A DNA stretch of 7,869 nt from positions 73,746 through 81,614 of the forward strand of contig PKWK01000179.1 in NCBI GenBank assembly GCA_003133205.1, read 5' to 3'. Position 1 is the stretch's first letter. Every line of letters starts with the position of its first letter. Source of the stretch: Granulicella sp. (GTDB lineage: Bacteria; Acidobacteriota; Terriglobia; Terriglobales; Acidobacteriaceae). Positions 5,986 through 7,869 of the stretch are shown piece after piece. The translations under genes were made by a program, and so were the position numbers. The notes under the pieces are model-generated. The model was given only the letters and a program-made list of their open reading frames with translations. It had not been told where the DNA came from and did no database searches.

Positions 5986-7863
5986 TCACAGGTACCAGGG
6001 GATGTTGACGACGATGATGCGCTGTTTTCCCTTGAGCAGAAGAAGCAGCTTGAGCATCTGCACGCGCTGGTTGTGCAGCAGGTACTCCCACCAGTGGCGG
6101 ACGACGAGCTCAGGCAGAAGCACGGTGATCTTGCGGTCCGGGTTCTGCTGCTCCAGTTCCAGGATGTAGTCCATCAGCGGGTTAATGATCAGACGGATAC
6201 TGGAGTGCAGGGTGACGAGTTCCGGCTCGTGCAGGCCTTGGTCCCGGATGGGCTTGAGGACGTTCGCCTCCCAGACGTTGTCGAGCGTCTCCTCGCCGTC
6301 GGCGCCGATGACGTTGACGACTTTAAGATCCTTGGAGAGCAACAGGCCGAAGCGCAGGGCCTTCTCGGTCATGCGGTCCCATCGCGCCATGGGGATGACC
6401 ACCAGTGGCTGCTGCATGTTGGTCAGGTTGAGCGGGGCCATCTCGACGACCTCGCCGTTGACCCGCCTGTAGTGCTTCTTGATGACCACCATCAGAACGA
6501 TCAGTGTGGGCACCAGAAGCGCGGTGATCCATGCGCCGGAGCTGAACTTGGCGACCAGCACGATGATGGTTGTGATTCCGGTGGCGATGGCTCCGGTGCC
6601 GTTGACGAACATGTGCCAGTGTCGGCCCTTGTGCTTGTCCCCCTGCTTCTTCCAGTGGATGACCATGCCAGCCTGGGACAGGGTGAAGGCGAGGAAAGCG
6701 CCGATGGCGTAGAGCGAGATAAGGAGGTCGACGCGGCCTCTGAAGGCAATCAGGAGGATTGCGGTCATTGTGGTGAGGGCGTAGATACCGTATGAGAAGA
6801 GCAGTCGCCGTCCGCGCAGGACGAAGACGTGGGGCAGGAAATCGTTGAGGGCGATGGCGCGCGTAAGGCGGGGAAAGTCGGCGAAGGCTGTGTTGGCGCT
6901 GAGGCAGAGTGCAAGGAAGACAGACCACATGGTGAAGTGGAAGAACCAGCCTCGTCCGAAGACGGCCATGACAATGAGGCTGAGCAGACTCTGGTAGCCT
7001 GGCAGGTCCTGCTCCATGGCCATGATGCCGTACTTCTTGGCCAGCCATGAGATGCCGAAGAGGAGAATGATCAGGATGCCGATGATGACCGACAGCGTGC
7101 GCTGTGCATTCTTGGCTCTTGGGTCGCGGAAGGCCATCACTCCATTGGAGACGGCTTCGACGCCGGTCATGGCGGCGCAACCGTTGGAGAAGGCCTTCAT
7201 CAGAAGCCACAGGCTCAGAAAACCAACCGTTGCAGGCAGCGCATGCGGCATCTCTGTCGCAGCCACAGGGTGTCCTCCGGACTTGAAGACGTGAAGCGCG
7301 CCGATGGCGATGGTGACCAATAAAGTACCGACGAAGAGGAAGGTGGGGATGATGAAGGCGGCGCCGGTGTCCTTGACGCCGCGCATGTTGACGATGGCCA
7401 GCACGGCAAGCACGATGAGACAGAGCATGACCGTGTGGGGCAGAAGCCACGGCTGGTCGCTGACGACGGCCTCGATGCCGGCGGAGACGCCGACCGCGGC
7501 GGTCAGAATGTAGTCGATCATCAGCGCGGCCGCGGCCAGCAGGCCGGCCCCGATGCCAAGATTTTCCGTGGCCACGGTGTAGGAGCCGCCGCCGCCGGGG
7601 TACGCCGCGATGGTCTGGCGATAGCTGAAGAAGACGATGCCCAGAAGCAGAATGATCGCCGAGATGATGGGGACGATATAGTGAACGCCCATCAGGCCGA
7701 GCGGGATCAGCAGCGAGAGCGCCGTCTCCGGCCCGTATGCCGCTGAGGTCAGCGCATCGAGGCCAAAGATGGGAATCCCGGCGGATACGCCAATGTGTTC
7801 GGCGCGTTCTTCGCTCGTGGCCAAGGGTCTGCCAAACAGGGTATCGGCTAAGGGCTCGCGCAT
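5986..7863 (-). CDS. kimA: APC-superfamily potassium transporter, KimA-like
   Basis: This is probably a proton-coupled high-affinity K+ importer of the inner membrane. The 625-aa protein has about 12 hydrophobic segments (residues 27-465) and a soluble C-terminal part (about 470-625), as in Bacillus subtilis KimA (YdaO, about 607 aa). The start FGRPLATSEERAEHIG then IPIFGLDALTSAAYGPE is characteristic. From memory of the KimA structure, K+ ligands include Asp36, Tyr43, Thr121, Ser125, Thr230 and Tyr377. Here Asp36, Tyr43 and Thr121 fall at identical numbers, Thr233 (AAMTGVEA) and Tyr385 (SLYAIGAF) are likely equivalents, and position 125 is Gly instead of Ser. Annotation pipelines may call it 'APC family permease' or 'amino acid permease'. 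The ATG is 7861-7863; only 6 bp upstream are visible, so its ribosome site and any c-di-AMP riboswitch lie outside. Its stop is 11 bp from that of the converging cysteine desulfurase. Confidence 0.85.
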   Translation of the reverse strand: MREPLADTLFGRPLATSEERAEHIGVSAGIPIFGLDALTSAAYGPETALSLLIPLGLMGVHYIVPIISAIILLLGIVFFSYRQTIAAYPGGGGSYTVATENLGIGAGLLAAAALMIDYILTAAVGVSAGIEAVVSDQPWLLPHTVMLCLIVLAVLAIVNMRGVKDTGAAFIIPTFLFVGTLLVTIAIGALHVFKSGGHPVAATEMPHALPATVGFLSLWLLMKAFSNGCAAMTGVEAVSNGVMAFRDPRAKNAQRTLSVIIGILIILLFGISWLAKKYGIMAMEQDLPGYQSLLSLIVMAVFGRGWFFHFTMWSVFLALCLSANTAFADFPRLTRAIALNDFLPHVFVLRGRRLLFSYGIYALTTMTAILLIAFRGRVDLLISLYAIGAFLAFTLSQAGMVIHWKKQGDKHKGRHWHMFVNGTGAIATGITTIIVLVAKFSSGAWITALLVPTLIVLMVVIKKHYRRVNGEVVEMAPLNLTNMQQPLVVIPMARWDRMTEKALRFGLLLSKDLKVVNVIGADGEETLDNVWEANVLKPIRDQGLHEPELVTLHSSIRLIINPLMDYILELEQQNPDRKITVLLPELVVRHWWEYLLHNQRVQMLKLLLLLKGKQRIIVVNIPWYL

Positions 7864-7869
7864 AAATAA

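Noticed and set aside
5887..6795. Long forward open frame (302 codons) opposite the KimA-like gene
   Set aside because: It is a shadow on the complementary strand of a clear transporter gene. Its product is rich in Asp, Val, Gln and His without domain character, and it also overlaps the end of the cysteine desulfurase.
6323..7450. 375-codon reverse open frame inside the KimA-like gene
   Set aside because: It is an alternate frame of the transporter coding strand. The product is Arg/His/Pro-rich, typical of frame shadows in GC-rich DNA.
1..7869. A defence island, CRISPR array, insertion sequence or novel multi-gene system
   Set aside because: There are no spaced direct repeats, transposase-like proteins, terminal inverted repeats or nuclease/helicase domains. 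Genes are mainly housekeeping and change strand often.

Overview
This window looks like chromosomal DNA of a GC-rich Gram-negative bacterium. The most likely source is an acidobacterium of the Terriglobia type (Granulicella/Edaphobacter/Terriglobus-like). That assignment is an inference from overall protein style, GC-rich codon use and gene mix; no marker gene here proves it. The Gram-negative reading rests on a protein with a signal peptide and an outer-membrane barrel character.

Layout, left to right. (1) The 3' end of a [NiFe]-hydrogenase locus on the + strand: the last 25 codons of a probable b-type cytochrome subunit, then the hydrogenase maturation protease (96-623). (2) About 375 bp (624-999) with no convincing gene but with coding-like patches that change frame. 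(3) A compact, self-contained unit: a near-consensus sigma70 promoter (1000-1028), a 22-residue Lys/Ala repeat peptide (1091-1159) and a 21-bp perfect hairpin (1173-1219). (4) On the - strand, a single-pass membrane protein with a long coiled coil and 21-bp tandem repeats (1257-2096). (5) A divergent intergenic region and, on the + strand, a complete short-type citrate synthase (2398-3531). (6) A TTG-started outer-membrane beta-barrel protein broken by a one-base frameshift near 4080 (3694-4691). (7) A group I cysteine desulfurase (4790-5974). (8) Converging with it after an 11-bp gap, a KimA-like APC-family potassium transporter on the - strand (5986-7863), whose start codon lies at the window edge.

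Apart from the hydrogenase pair, the genes look like independent single-gene units, with strand switches and their own ribosome sites. Shared themes are metal and redox metabolism (hydrogenase maturation, Fe-S sulfur supply), TCA-cycle entry and potassium uptake, but nothing shows that they work as one system. The most unusual item is the tiny Lys/Ala peptide unit. I saw no CRISPR array, insertion sequence, tRNA or rRNA.
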